A stretch of 64,000 nt of DNA. It comes from Coleofasciculus sp040219735 (GTDB lineage: Bacteria > Cyanobacteriota > Cyanobacteriia > Cyanobacteriales > Coleofasciculaceae). This document shows positions 17,986-27,057 of this stretch, one piece after another; positions within the stretch are counted from its first letter, which is position 1; every line of letters begins with the position of its first letter. The stretch is from NCBI GenBank assembly GCA_040219735.1, contig JAVJRX010000165.1; one strand, written 5' to 3'. The notes below the pieces were generated by a model. It worked only from the letters and a program-made list of their open reading frames with translations, was not told where the DNA came from and searched no databases. The translations under genes were made by a program, and so were the position numbers.

Positions 17986-18007
17986 GGGGCACGACATGTC
18001 GTGCCCC
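17986..18007. repeat. 22-nt perfect palindrome
   Basis: GGGGCACGACA is followed directly by its reverse complement, between the convergent 17924 and 18022 gene ends. It could fold as a cruciform or act as a bidirectional stop; the AGGGGC..GCCCC style recurs in other palindromes of the window. Confidence 0.65.
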
Positions 18008-18021
18008 CATGGTGGTTCAGA

Positions 18022-18594
18022 TTAGCCAACAAATGCCATACGCGGCTCAGATACACCTGCGGATTCATTTCCCTTCAGGTATGCGAGCATCGTATCGGCA
18101 TCGGAGACTTCAAAGGGATCATCTGGGCAGTTGTCAACGATACCAGGTTCTGCAAAGAATTTTTCAATCTTGCCGTCGTTCACCAGCATCGAATAGCGCC
18201 AAGAACGCATCCCGAAACCGAGATTCGACTTATCGACTAGCATTCCCATCTTGCGGGTAAAGTCACCATTGCCATCCGGTAGCAATAACACATTCTTAGC
18301 GCCTTGCTGTTTACCCCACTGGAACATGACAAACGCATCATTCACCGACAGGCAAATGATTTGATCAATACCCTGTGCTTTGAACTCGTCATAGAGTTCC
18401 TCATAGCGGGGTAGGTGGTTGGACGAACAGGTGGGTGTAAATGCACCCGGTAACGAAAACACGACAACTTTTTTGCCACCAAAGATTTCCTGGGTTGTCC
18501 GATCTTGCCAACGATAGGGATTCGGACCACCTACAGACTCATCACGCACGCGAGTCTTGAAAACAACGTCGGGTACACGCTCGATAACTCCCAT
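18022..18594 (-). CDS. Type II peroxiredoxin
   Basis: Thiol peroxidase of 190 aa reducing H2O2 and alkyl hydroperoxides in the cytosol. The peroxidatic C56 is in PGAFTPTCSS and a second Cys, C81, lies 25 residues on, the spacing typical of type II peroxiredoxins. An additional C-terminal stretch (about 155-190; NCPDDPFEVSDADTML) extends past the usual fold. It is transcribed away from the PerR-type regulator gene, matching the Synechocystis sll1621/slr1738 arrangement as I recall it, which suggests peroxide-inducible control. Confidence 0.93.
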   Translation of the reverse strand: MGVIERVPDVVFKTRVRDESVGGPNPYRWQDRTTQEIFGGKKVVVFSLPGAFTPTCSSNHLPRYEELYDEFKAQGIDQIICLSVNDAFVMFQWGKQQGAKNVLLLPDGNGDFTRKMGMLVDKSNLGFGMRSWRYSMLVNDGKIEKFFAEPGIVDNCPDDPFEVSDADTMLAYLKGNESAGVSEPRMAFVG

Positions 18595-18767
18595 ATTTAC
18601 CTCGTTTTACAGACGACTAGATTTTTGTTTGCTTTAGCTATATCTAACTGTAAATCAGAATAATTCTTATTTAAGAAGGCGTCAATAGTTATAAATACTT
18701 ACTTGTTGGCTTAACTGCCAGACAAGTATAACTCCTACAAAAGAGTGTTATAATTAAGGAACTGCTT
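18595..18767. promoter_or_regulatory. Divergent prx/perR promoter region with candidate operator
   Basis: An 11-nt perfect inverted repeat AGAAT-A-ATTCT lies at 18657-18667, in an AT-rich context typical of Fur/PerR boxes; GTTATAATTAAGGAAC close to the perR start is a second AT-rich candidate. PerR repressing both genes is inferred from the family and the layout. Confidence 0.5.
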
Positions 18768-19202
18768 ATGAAAACGGTTAATGCCATGCAGAAGCAAGCA
18801 GAAGACGTCGTTAAACTATTGAAATCTAAGGGGTTGCGGGTTACCCCCCAGAGATTTTCTGTCTATGCCAATCTGCTGACTCGTTATGATCACCCGACGG
18901 CAGATCAAATCCTCAGTGATCTCAATCGCCATGGACCGACGTCCTCCCAAGCGACTGTATATAGTGCGCTACAAGCACTCCGGGAAGTGGGACTGGTGCG
19001 GGAAGTTTTATTAGAAGAGGGCATCTGTCGTTACGATGCAAATGTCGCTCGCCACCATCATTTTCGTTGTCGCTGTTGCGGTACGATTCAGGATATTCCT
19101 TGGGATACATTTGAGCCCCTTGACTTGAATCGCCTACCTTCTAGTATGCGAGGTGAAAGCTATGAGGTGACGGTGTATGGGGTCTGTGATCACTGTCAAT
19201 AA
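18768..19202 (+). CDS. perR: Fur-family peroxide regulator PerR
   Basis: A 144-aa metalloregulator. The winged helix is at about 12-85 (LRVTPQRFSVYANLL, SSQATVYSALQALREVG) and the dimer domain carries ARHHHFRCRCCG and VYGVCDHC, supplying the two CxxC pairs for structural zinc. Metal oxidation of the histidine site would release DNA. Divergence from a peroxiredoxin supports PerR rather than Fur or Zur. The gene ends with only one residue after the last CxxC. Confidence 0.88.
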   Translation: MKTVNAMQKQAEDVVKLLKSKGLRVTPQRFSVYANLLTRYDHPTADQILSDLNRHGPTSSQATVYSALQALREVGLVREVLLEEGICRYDANVARHHHFRCRCCGTIQDIPWDTFEPLDLNRLPSSMRGESYEVTVYGVCDHCQ

Positions 19203-19272
19203 TTCGCCATTCGTCATTCGTCATTCGTCAGCCAAATAGAGGAGTTCTCTGGTTCAATTTCACAATTTGACC

Positions 19273-19330
19273 GGGGCGGGTTTAGTGGTATCTGGGTGAG
19301 GTTAAAAACGATAGTCATAAAACCCGCCCC
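19273..19330. repeat. GGGCGGGTTTAG inverted-repeat element, copy 1
   Basis: Starts GGGGCGGGTTTAG and ends AACCCGCCCC, with about 35 unrelated bases between. It is one of seven copies in the window (others at 23031, 24388, 28114, 39035, 40621, 61708). It lies downstream of perR. Confidence 0.75.
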
Positions 19331-19434
19331 TAGGCAATGTCCCCATCCTCAAAAACGGTATCAGACGCTTCCTTAATAACTAACACAACCACCAAATCCG
19401 CCGTATCCTCTGTGCCTCTGTGGTGCTTCCTCAT

Positions 19435-21462
19435 TCACTCTTTTTCCTGCAAAAACTCCTGTAAATCCCTCTGCACCTGCTGATACAATTGCGGCGACTC
19501 TCCCTTCCACCCAATTAAACTATATAATTTCACTGTCCCCGCCCGCCCTCGCACCTCTTCTTCCCCCACTGGGATCACCTCAACCTCATCTTTAACAACC
19601 TGATAAAGAGAATCGGTAATTAAAATATCTGTGCCAAATTTTTTCGTCAAACCCTCCACCCGACTCGCCACATTCACCGCATCACCAATCACCGCATATT
19701 CTCGACGACGCTGAGAACCAATATCTCCGGCAATCAATTCCCCATAATTAATTCCAATCCCATTAAATAACGGGATTCGTTCTTCCTGACGCCATTCCTC
19801 ACGCAACTGATGCAAGGCTTTTCGCATTCCTAATGCTGCACGAATCGCATTCATCGCATCGGTTTTTTCCCCCTCCGATACCGGACAACCAAATTCTGCC
19901 ATTACCGCATCTCCAATAAACTTATCCACCGTACCCCCAGCATCTAAAATGACCTCAACCATGTCATTGAGATACCGATTAAGTTGTCGCACTAATCGTA
20001 CCGGTGAGATTTGGGAGGAGAGGGTGGTAAAACCGCGAATATCGGAGAATAAAATAGCGGCTTTTAATTTGCGTCCTTTGAGCAATTCCTGATAATCATC
20101 GTGCTGCTTGAGGATTTCCTGCACAACGGGTGCGGCGACATAACGCTCTAATGTACTGCGGAAGCGGCGTTTTTGAATTTGGTCACTAATAAAGAGTGTG
20201 GTAAAGTACGAGAAACTATTTAGAGTAATCGCGATCGCAGGCACAGCAACAGGGAAAATCAATCTGGCGCTGCTATAGCCAAAAAATGCTAATCCTAGCC
20301 AAACCCCTGCCATCCCCAATCCCCAAAACAAGCTTGCCGCAGTACGCAGGGGTAGTTTATACAATAGTAGAGCGGTTCCCCCAGCCAAGACAAAAACAAA
20401 CAATCCCTCTAGCCTCGGATTGGGGATGGCGACAGCAATTGAGCGTCCTTGCATTAAGGTGGCGATCGCGTTAGCATGAAGCTCAACCCCTGGCATGTTT
20501 AACTGGATAGGTGTGGGAACAAAATCACCGATATTTTGCTCATCGGCTGTTGTGCCAATCAAGACAATTTTGTCTTTAAAGGTTTCCTCTCGTAAATGCA
20601 CGTCCCATATATCAGATGCCAGCACCTGCCAAAATGGAATTGTGGTAAAAACATCTCGATTTTGAGTCGGTGTTCCGTAAAAGAAAACCTGGCTCCCTTT
20701 TGGGGGTGGATAGCTGACATTTGCCACGTTTAACGTAGTTTGGGCAAATGAAGGAATCCGTTCTAATCCCAACGGCTGAAGAATTTGCTTGCTGTATTCA
20801 CTCCCTAGCCGATACACATTCCCATCCACCTCTGGGGGTAAAAAGTTGACTAAACCCAGTGACACCGAATCCGGATAAAGTTCGGGTAACGGTTTATACA
20901 ACTCATGAGTAATAAAACCTTGGGCATCGATGGTATCTTCGTAGAGAGCCGCTAGCACGATGCGATCGCTATATTTTGTTAATGCTTGTTTAAACTGTTG
21001 ATCATCCTCAGTACCATACCCACTGGGAAGATCAAACAGTAAATCTAACGACACTGACTTAGCACCCGCCGCCATTAAACGCTCAATCACTTCAGCATAA
21101 GCCGTTCGCTTCCAAGGAAACGGTGGCGCTAGCAAATCGACAACCAAAGCTTTATTCGGATCAACCGGATTGCTGTAGCGCCCCGATGCGGTCAACGATT
21201 GATCATCGACCGCCAAGATTACAATATCATCCGGAGGTGTAATAGGTCCACGTAATTCAATGAACCACTTTTGGCTTTGCCGTTCAGCTAGCTGTACAGG
21301 CGTCCCCTGCCAAACCGTTACAAAAGCACCCAAAACCGTCCAAAATCCCATTAGCATCAAGCCAATTCCTTCTGGACGCCAAAACGGTTGGGATTGATTC
21401 CGGCGCCGCCGTCGGATGCGTTTTCGTCGTTGTTTGTCCAGCCATTGCCACCAGTGATTCAT
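19435..21462 (-). CDS. CHASE2-domain adenylate cyclase
   Basis: Membrane cyclase of 675 aa making cAMP. After a basic cytosolic tail (KRIRRRRRN) and a helix (about 33-52) comes a periplasmic CHASE2 sensor (about 55-345), three helices (about 352-425) and a class III cyclase domain (about 465-655). Metal ligands D474 (FSDIRGF) and D518 (GDAVMAEFG) are present. The purine-selecting residues are K514 and D594, the adenylate-cyclase combination. The gene begins 16 bp after the FecR-type gene on the same strand, so the two form an operon. CHASE2 ligands are unknown. Confidence 0.93.
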   Translation of the reverse strand: MNHWWQWLDKQRRKRIRRRRRNQSQPFWRPEGIGLMLMGFWTVLGAFVTVWQGTPVQLAERQSQKWFIELRGPITPPDDIVILAVDDQSLTASGRYSNPVDPNKALVVDLLAPPFPWKRTAYAEVIERLMAAGAKSVSLDLLFDLPSGYGTEDDQQFKQALTKYSDRIVLAALYEDTIDAQGFITHELYKPLPELYPDSVSLGLVNFLPPEVDGNVYRLGSEYSKQILQPLGLERIPSFAQTTLNVANVSYPPPKGSQVFFYGTPTQNRDVFTTIPFWQVLASDIWDVHLREETFKDKIVLIGTTADEQNIGDFVPTPIQLNMPGVELHANAIATLMQGRSIAVAIPNPRLEGLFVFVLAGGTALLLYKLPLRTAASLFWGLGMAGVWLGLAFFGYSSARLIFPVAVPAIAITLNSFSYFTTLFISDQIQKRRFRSTLERYVAAPVVQEILKQHDDYQELLKGRKLKAAILFSDIRGFTTLSSQISPVRLVRQLNRYLNDMVEVILDAGGTVDKFIGDAVMAEFGCPVSEGEKTDAMNAIRAALGMRKALHQLREEWRQEERIPLFNGIGINYGELIAGDIGSQRRREYAVIGDAVNVASRVEGLTKKFGTDILITDSLYQVVKDEVEVIPVGEEEVRGRAGTVKLYSLIGWKGESPQLYQQVQRDLQEFLQEKE

Positions 21463-21478
21463 CGCCCTGACTCCAAGT

Positions 21479-22309
21479 TTAAAAGGGATTAGGAATTGAA
21501 GGCAAATTGTCTCTTAATACATCCGGAATTTCAATCTGCGGAAACTGCTCATTCAAAACTTCTTCGAGTTTATCAATCCCCGGAATTTCAATATCAAACC
21601 CTTTAAACAAAGCCCCGGTAACAATGTCTTCAATTTCAGCTTTTGACAATTCTATTACCGTCCCTAACACCCCCTCTGGACTAATATTAATCCCTTGACC
21701 TTGACGCAACAAAACGGGCTGAGGGTTCCACAGATTATACCGTTCGCTCAATTCGACTTCGCCCTGTAAAACCTTCACTTGCGCTTGTTCATTTTCATCT
21801 AACTCCATCAAATAAACAGTTCCGCGTGTCACGGCGGTAATCGAACCCACACATCCTTGCGTTCCTGACACGACACTTCTACCACTTCGCAGCCGCACAC
21901 AGCGACTCCCCACGGTGAGTGCCGAATTTTCTCCTAATCTTACACCCGCATTGTTATTAAAGAGCAAATTCGCCCGTGTTTGTTTCGTACTAACCGTTTG
22001 TCCCAGAGTTGCAACCGCATTAACTTTAACGGGTCGGTTTTGGATATAAGCTTCATTTCCCCCTAAAATTTCTACAATTTTGGCTTGACTAACTCTTTGT
22101 GCGGATGCTGGCGCATTGTGCAATCCCAATACCACGACGATGAACAAACCACTGAGAAAACCGACTAAATTTTGCCACCTCAATGTTCTCCAAGGTATCA
22201 ACGTCTTTGTTTGATAACCGTGATCTCCAGCTAATTTTACCCCCTGGGTTAAACTGAGAATCTGTTTTTTGAAATTAACCCAATTTCTCAGTCTAAATTT
22301 ATTGTTCAT
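21479..22309 (-). CDS. FecR-domain protein
   Basis: A 276-aa protein with a long cytosolic N-terminus, one hydrophobic helix that may serve as a signal anchor (about 48-68; NLVGFLSGLFIVVVLGLH) ending at an AxA-like site (APASAQ), then a FecR domain (about 70-190; VRLGENSALTV, RSGRSVVSGTQG, VKVLQGEVELS). The C-terminal part is acidic and proline-spaced (IEIPGIDKLEEV). FecR-like proteins next to CHASE2 cyclases are common in cyanobacteria; here it is the first gene of a two-gene operon and may present a periplasmic signal to CHASE2. That link is inference. Confidence 0.85.
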   Translation of the reverse strand: MNNKFRLRNWVNFKKQILSLTQGVKLAGDHGYQTKTLIPWRTLRWQNLVGFLSGLFIVVVLGLHNAPASAQRVSQAKIVEILGGNEAYIQNRPVKVNAVATLGQTVSTKQTRANLLFNNNAGVRLGENSALTVGSRCVRLRSGRSVVSGTQGCVGSITAVTRGTVYLMELDENEQAQVKVLQGEVELSERYNLWNPQPVLLRQGQGINISPEGVLGTVIELSKAEIEDIVTGALFKGFDIEIPGIDKLEEVLNEQFPQIEIPDVLRDNLPSIPNPF

Positions 22310-22458
22310 AGATGCTGATTAACTTTAAAGTTTTGTCCGAACTCTAGGATATCAAGTTCAATTGAATGCCTAAGTAAGTTGGTGAAAATAAACCCAACTA
22401 TATTAGGTTTTGTCAATATTCCTCAAGCTCTTACAAGTGACTAATGACCAATGATAAA

Positions 22459-22947
22459 CTATTTCTCTGACGCTCCAGTTGCCACACCTTGCACCACTAA
22501 AACTGAGCAGGGAACATGATGGAGAACATGATTGCTGACACTGCCTAAAAGCACTTCAGTTAAACCCCGACGACCTCGACGACCAATGACAACTAAGTCA
22601 GCGTCCCAACTGTTTACAAGGTCTCGAATCGCACTTCCTGCATCTCCCATTTTGCACGTCCATTCTGTTGCCACTCCTTGGTCTGTTGCCTTTTTACAAT
22701 AGTCAGCTAGCCATTTCTGAGTTTCATCACTTTCCTTTTTCAATTTGTCTTGCATACGACGTGAGAAGTCAATCAATTCTCTGCCAAACATATCTCCATA
22801 AAAACCCACGCCTTGGTTTTCTATAGGTAAGCAATGAAAGATCATCAACGCTGCATTGTCCTGTTTAGCTATATCTAAGGATTGGCTAAAGACACCCTCC
22901 GTTTGAGAGGAATGGTCAAGCGCTACTAATATTCTTTTATAGGTCAT
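22459..22947 (-). CDS. Universal stress protein (UspA family)
   Basis: A 162-aa single Usp domain: N-terminal KRILVALDHSSQ, and C-terminal nucleotide loop G-x2-G-x9-G-S (GRRGRRGLTEVLLGSVSNHV) followed by PCSVLVV. This predicts an ATP-binding Usp dimer in the cytosol. A 20-residue insertion around FYGDMFGRELIDFS precedes a long helix, typical of cyanobacterial members. It stands alone, with dispersed repeats upstream. Confidence 0.9.
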   Translation of the reverse strand: MTYKRILVALDHSSQTEGVFSQSLDIAKQDNAALMIFHCLPIENQGVGFYGDMFGRELIDFSRRMQDKLKKESDETQKWLADYCKKATDQGVATEWTCKMGDAGSAIRDLVNSWDADLVVIGRRGRRGLTEVLLGSVSNHVLHHVPCSVLVVQGVATGASEK

Positions 22948-23030
22948 CAGTTTTACTTCCTAATTTTTCAGAGAACAGGGAACAGGGAAAGAGTTTTGAG
23001 TTTTGAGTTTTAATGGGTGTAGAGGCGGGT

Positions 23031-23076
23031 TGAAGATTATCTTTTTTTGTCACCTTAAGGATATTAAACCCGCCCT
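23031..23076. repeat. GGGCGGGTTTAG inverted-repeat element, copy 2
   Basis: AGAGGCGGGTT at one end and AAACCCGCCCT at the other, 46 bp, upstream of the Usp gene. The internal sequence differs from other copies, so only the ends are conserved. Confidence 0.65.
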
Positions 23077-23163
23077 GAGTGTTCAGACGTAGCATGTTAC
23101 CTGTGGAACACCCCATCTCCCTCATCTTCCCTACCTCTCTCATCTCCCCCTCTTCCCCGACAA

Positions 23164-24330
23164 TTAACTCAACCGGCGAACAAATTTCTCCAATCGATCC
23201 ATACCCTTTTCAATAGTTGGCATATCAGTAGCATAGGACAGACGGATACAGTTATCGACACCAAAGGCAATACCAGGAACTGTCGCCACTTTCTCAGCTT
23301 CTAAAAGGGTGTTACAAAACTCCAGGGATTTAAGTCCAGTTTTGCTGATATCGGCAAATACATAGAACGCCCCATTGGGTTTAGGGCAACTAATTCCTGG
23401 AATGCTATTCAGGCGTTCGTAAATGACTTGTCGGCGTTTAGCAAAAGCAAGGCGCATTTGTTCTACACAATCTTGGGAATTTTCCAGGGCTGCGATCGCG
23501 CCATACTGGGAAAAGGTACAAACATTAGAGGTACTGTGGCTTTGAATCGTGGTAACTGCCTTAATTAAATCCACAGCACCCGCTAAATACCCCACACGCC
23601 AACCTGTCATTGAGTAGGCTTTGGCAAACCCATTACTGGTAATTGTGCGATCAAAGATATCTGATCCAATAGCACCAATACTCAAATGTTGAGCGCCATC
23701 GTAAAGAATCTTTTCATAAATTTCATCCGAGACGACTAAAATATCCCGTTCTACAATCACTTGGGCGAGGGCTTTGAGTTCTTCTGGGGTATACACCATC
23801 CCGGTGGGGTTAGAGGGAGAATTAAGCACAAACAGCTTAGTTTGCGGGGTAATCGTCGCCTGGAGTTGCTCTGTGGTGATTTTATAACCCCTTGACGCAT
23901 CCGTTTGCACAATAATCGGCGTACCCCCTGCCAATTTGACCATTTCCGGATAGGAAAGCCAATAGGGGGCGGGAATAATCACTTCATCCCCAGGTTCAAT
24001 CAGCGCTTGCATTAAACCAAATAGGGAATGTTTACCGCCATTGGTGACAATGATATTGTCCGGCTGGTACTCTAACCCATTATCTTGGCGCAGTTTATTC
24101 GCTATTGCTTGGCGTAACTTCGGTTCCCCAGCGGCGGGTCCATATTTGGTTTTCCCGTCATCCAAAGCTTGTTTCGCCGCCGCCTTAATATGAGCCGGGG
24201 TATCAAAATCGGGTTCCCCGGCGCTGAAACTGCACACATCCAAGCCATCGACTTTCATCGCTTTGGCTTTGGCGGAAATAGCGAGGGTGAGAGAGGGAGA
24301 GACTTGACCAACTCGTGCTGCTAACTGCAT
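23164..24330 (-). CDS. aspC: Aspartate/prephenate-type aminotransferase
   Basis: PLP-dependent class I aminotransferase of 388 aa, subgroup I-beta, interconverting aspartate and oxaloacetate and possibly acting on prephenate. The Schiff-base lysine is K237 in SNGFAKAYSMTGWRVG; SPSNPTGMVY and SDEIYEKI bind the cofactor phosphate and pyridine nitrogen; the C-terminal Arg is in CIRLSYA. Length is usual. Monocistronic, with a repeat element upstream. Whether prephenate is used cannot be decided from sequence alone. Confidence 0.9.
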   Translation of the reverse strand: MQLAARVGQVSPSLTLAISAKAKAMKVDGLDVCSFSAGEPDFDTPAHIKAAAKQALDDGKTKYGPAAGEPKLRQAIANKLRQDNGLEYQPDNIIVTNGGKHSLFGLMQALIEPGDEVIIPAPYWLSYPEMVKLAGGTPIIVQTDASRGYKITTEQLQATITPQTKLFVLNSPSNPTGMVYTPEELKALAQVIVERDILVVSDEIYEKILYDGAQHLSIGAIGSDIFDRTITSNGFAKAYSMTGWRVGYLAGAVDLIKAVTTIQSHSTSNVCTFSQYGAIAALENSQDCVEQMRLAFAKRRQVIYERLNSIPGISCPKPNGAFYVFADISKTGLKSLEFCNTLLEAEKVATVPGIAFGVDNCIRLSYATDMPTIEKGMDRLEKFVRRLS

Positions 24331-24790
24331 TTTTACTCAACTTGAACAACTAGACGGTGTTTGAAAAGCACCTGAGAAGCTAGGGTAAGGGCAGGTTTTG
24401 ATTTTAGGCGAAAGGTTCAAGGCATTATAGCGATATCTCAACCTGCCCCTCCTCTGTGCAGACACCTTTTTCAACACGCTCTCTTGGAAATATACTACTT
24501 TATCTCCGTCTAATTACCTATTTTTCAAACGTCTCTAGATTAGGGATGTTCGTTCAACTTAAGAACGGGTAACTTGATATGATATGACATATATCGCTAT
24601 AAAAACGCTCCAACTCTCAACAATTTAGTCAACCCTAGGATTTAAAATTGTAAACTTACGTTAACGAAAACTGACAAACGATATCTTTCCTAAACTGATG
24701 TATTGTTTTGCATGGTTTCAGCCACAACCTTGGAGAACTTGAATTACTATTTTTATCAATATAGTGCTGTCAGTCGTGAGGATGGTGTAT
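24331..24790. other. 460-bp divergent intergenic region
   Basis: Holds repeat copy 3 (24388-24450), flanked by an imperfect outer inverted repeat (GTGTTTGAAAAG near 24357 and CCTTTTTCAACACG near 24465). The rest is AT-rich and should contain promoters for aspC and the J-domain gene. No further gene seen. Confidence 0.6.
24388..24450. repeat. GGGCGGGTTTAG-type element, copy 3 (GGGCAGG variant)
   Basis: AGGGCAGGTTTTG and AACCTGCCCCT are the ends; the A-for-G change is mirrored by T-for-C in the partner arm, preserving the stem. Located upstream of aspC. Confidence 0.65.
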
Positions 24791-25183
24791 ATGTTAGACG
24801 TAGAACGATACTACAGAGTCCTGGACTTAGAACCCAATGCCTCACCCGAGGAAGTCCACCAAGGGTATCTAGATATGACGTGGGTATGGCATCCTGACCG
24901 TTTTGTGGGTCATCCCCGCCTACAACAGAAAGCCCAGTACAAGTTGCAAGAACTCAATGAAGCCCATGAATGCTTGCGTTCTCAATCGGCGGCTAATGGT
25001 AGAAAAATGGGTCGTAAGCCAAAATACTCAGCATCACCACCGCCACCTCGTCGTTCACCATCTCCGGGTTTATCCAAATCACCAACCCAACGGAAGCCAC
25101 AAAAAAATGATCCGCGAACTGTTAATACAAGGAGACCATCGATTTGTTTTAAAACCAATCCCATCGATGATTGGTTAGATTAA
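24791..25183 (+). CDS. J-domain protein
   Basis: The start at 24791 (MLDVERYYRVLDLEPNAS) has GTGAGGA upstream and fits the usual J-domain N-terminus. The 130-aa protein has a J domain (about 1-65) with the HPD motif in WHPDRF and helix IV (AQYKLQELNEAHECL). The remainder is a proline/serine/basic tail (SPPPPRRSPSPG) with no zinc-finger or client domain, ending NPIDDWLD. It should stimulate a DnaK ATPase; the tail may target it. Not a full-length DnaJ. Confidence 0.88.
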   Translation: MLDVERYYRVLDLEPNASPEEVHQGYLDMTWVWHPDRFVGHPRLQQKAQYKLQELNEAHECLRSQSAANGRKMGRKPKYSASPPPPRRSPSPGLSKSPTQRKPQKNDPRTVNTRRPSICFKTNPIDDWLD

Positions 25184-25228
25184 AATTAGGAAACGTGGAA
25201 AGTCTTTTAGCTAACTATTAATGATCAA

Positions 25229-26038
25229 TCAGCTCCGCAAAAGCGCAGTTTCTGGTTGATCTGTGAGTAAGTCAATAATCTGATCGGTGTAGTTTTGAAA
25301 CGCCGACAAACTCTTAATTTTCAGCCTACATCCATCAGAATTATCAGTTACGCGATCGCGAGGTAAATCAATCGTCAGTTCCCCTTGAATTGTACCCGGT
25401 TGCGTCGTCAGCACATAGATGCGTTGGGAGAGAAACACCGCTTCCCCTACATCATGAGTAATCATCAAAATCGTTGTACCCGTTCGTTGCCATAATTGCA
25501 GCAGGAATTGCTGCATGGCTTCGCGGGTTTGCACATCTAACGCGCCAAAGGGTTCATCCAGGAGTAAGACTTTAGGTTGACATGCTAACGCCCGCGCGAT
25601 CGCGACTCGTTGTTTCATTCCGCCGGATAGTTCTTTGGGCAACGCTTTAGCAAACTCTGATAATCCCACAACCTCTAAATAATACGATACGTGCTGCCGT
25701 CGTTGTGCTGCGGATAGTCCCTGTAACCTTAAACCAAATCCCACATTATTAGCTACCGTCATCCAGGGGTAGAGAGTATAACTTTGAAACACCATCCCTC
25801 GATCCGAACCGGGTCCAGTCACTCGCACACCATCCACGCGGATTTCACCAGCCGTTGCTTGTTCCAGCCCAGCAATTAGACGTAATAACGTCGATTTACC
25901 AGAACCCGATGCACCAACTACACTAACAAATTCTCCCGATTCAATGTGCATGTTGATATCTTTAAGGGCAACCGTGACGCCCTTACGACTTGAGAATTGT
26001 TTATAAAGTTGAGAAACAGTTAATTTTGTCTTTTTCAT
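25229..26038 (-). CDS. ABC transporter ATP-binding protein (NitT/TauT type)
   Basis: ATPase subunit, 269 aa from the start at MKKTKLTVSQLYKQF; a start at 26083 would overlap the permease stop by 16 bp and add 15 residues. Walker A GASGSGKST, Q-loop FQSYTLYPWM, signature LSGGMKQR, Walker B LLLDEPFGALD and H-loop ITHDVGEA are complete. It energises the permease just upstream. The family imports nitrate, taurine, sulfonates, cyanate or pyrimidine precursors; the substrate here is not clear. Confidence 0.9.
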   Translation of the reverse strand: MKKTKLTVSQLYKQFSSRKGVTVALKDINMHIESGEFVSVVGASGSGKSTLLRLIAGLEQATAGEIRVDGVRVTGPGSDRGMVFQSYTLYPWMTVANNVGFGLRLQGLSAAQRRQHVSYYLEVVGLSEFAKALPKELSGGMKQRVAIARALACQPKVLLLDEPFGALDVQTREAMQQFLLQLWQRTGTTILMITHDVGEAVFLSQRIYVLTTQPGTIQGELTIDLPRDRVTDNSDGCRLKIKSLSAFQNYTDQIIDLLTDQPETALLRS

Positions 26039-26067
26039 TTGTTGTTGATTATTAGTTATTTTAATCC

Positions 26068-26916
26068 TTAATCTATAGTCCATTTACAGGATACTCGCAG
26101 CAACAATCTAAATAGTAAATCGAAGCTTAGACCGATTAATCCAATAACAATGAGTCCAGCAAAAATTTGATCAGTTCTCAGAAACCGCTGCGCCACACTA
26201 ATCCTGCGTCCCAAGCCTTCAGTTGCTGCCACTAATTCTGCCACAATCACTAAATTCCAAGAGGCGGCAATATTGACCCGACAAGCATCGATAATACTGG
26301 GCATAATAAACGGAAAAATAACATACAGTAAAACTTGAAGGCGTTTCCCCCCTAACGTATAAGATGTTTCAATTAACTCCTTGGGGACAAACTTAACCGC
26401 ATCCATGATCATCAGTGTATTGAAAAATAACGTTCCGATAAAAATAAGCAAAATCTTCGGGGTTTCTCCGAGGCCAAAGTATAAGATGAGTAAAGGAATA
26501 AATGCTGGCGCAGGCATATACCGCACAATTCCAATAATCGGTTCCATTAGCGCCCGAATACTGGCAAAGGTTCCCATGAAAGTTCCCAAGGGAATAGAAA
26601 TCAACGCGGCGAGAATAAAACCACAGAGAACCCGAAATACACTTGCTAAAATATCCTGGGGCAAATCGCCACTTATCCAAAGTGACACAATCGCTTGCCA
26701 AACATTCTCTGGTGTCGGTAAAAACAGAGGCTCAACCCACCCCGAATGAGAAATTAGCCACCATAACCCAAACGGAATACCGATAGACAACACCATCAAT
26801 GGCCAGGTCAAGGATTTGGGAATATCTTCGGCAATGCGCCAAAATAGGGTGGGTTTCAGTGTTTGAGGAGAAGATTTTATCTCTCTTGTACACAAATTTT
26901 CAGGAGTCCGAGTCAT
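26068..26916 (-). CDS. ABC transporter permease (NitT/TauT, SsuC-like)
   Basis: A 282-aa membrane subunit with about six helices (first: LTWPLMVLSIGIPFGLWWLI). The coupling EAA-like loop is near ELIETSYTLGGKRLQVLLYVIFP-type sequence at about residues 178-200. It is followed at once by the ATPase gene and preceded, 141 bp upstream, by a lipoprotein binding protein, so the four-gene group is probably one import system. The downstream ATPase overlaps or nearly overlaps its stop, suggesting coupling. Confidence 0.9.
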   Translation of the reverse strand: MTRTPENLCTREIKSSPQTLKPTLFWRIAEDIPKSLTWPLMVLSIGIPFGLWWLISHSGWVEPLFLPTPENVWQAIVSLWISGDLPQDILASVFRVLCGFILAALISIPLGTFMGTFASIRALMEPIIGIVRYMPAPAFIPLLILYFGLGETPKILLIFIGTLFFNTLMIMDAVKFVPKELIETSYTLGGKRLQVLLYVIFPFIMPSIIDACRVNIAASWNLVIVAELVAATEGLGRRISVAQRFLRTDQIFAGLIVIGLIGLSFDLLFRLLLRVSCKWTID

Positions 26917-27057
26917 TAGGGTTTACCAGAAACTATTTGCTGTGATTATCTACATCATCTTCTTAGGTCGATACACAACTGGTTCTTGTGGATAAACATT
27001 CACAATGAATAACGACAAACCCTATTGTGTACGAGAGCGAATCAGCCCTGAATAGAT

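Noticed and set aside
22937..23143. 68-codon frame overlapping the Usp start
   Set aside because: It runs through a dispersed repeat and low-complexity sequence; no ribosome site or conserved pattern.
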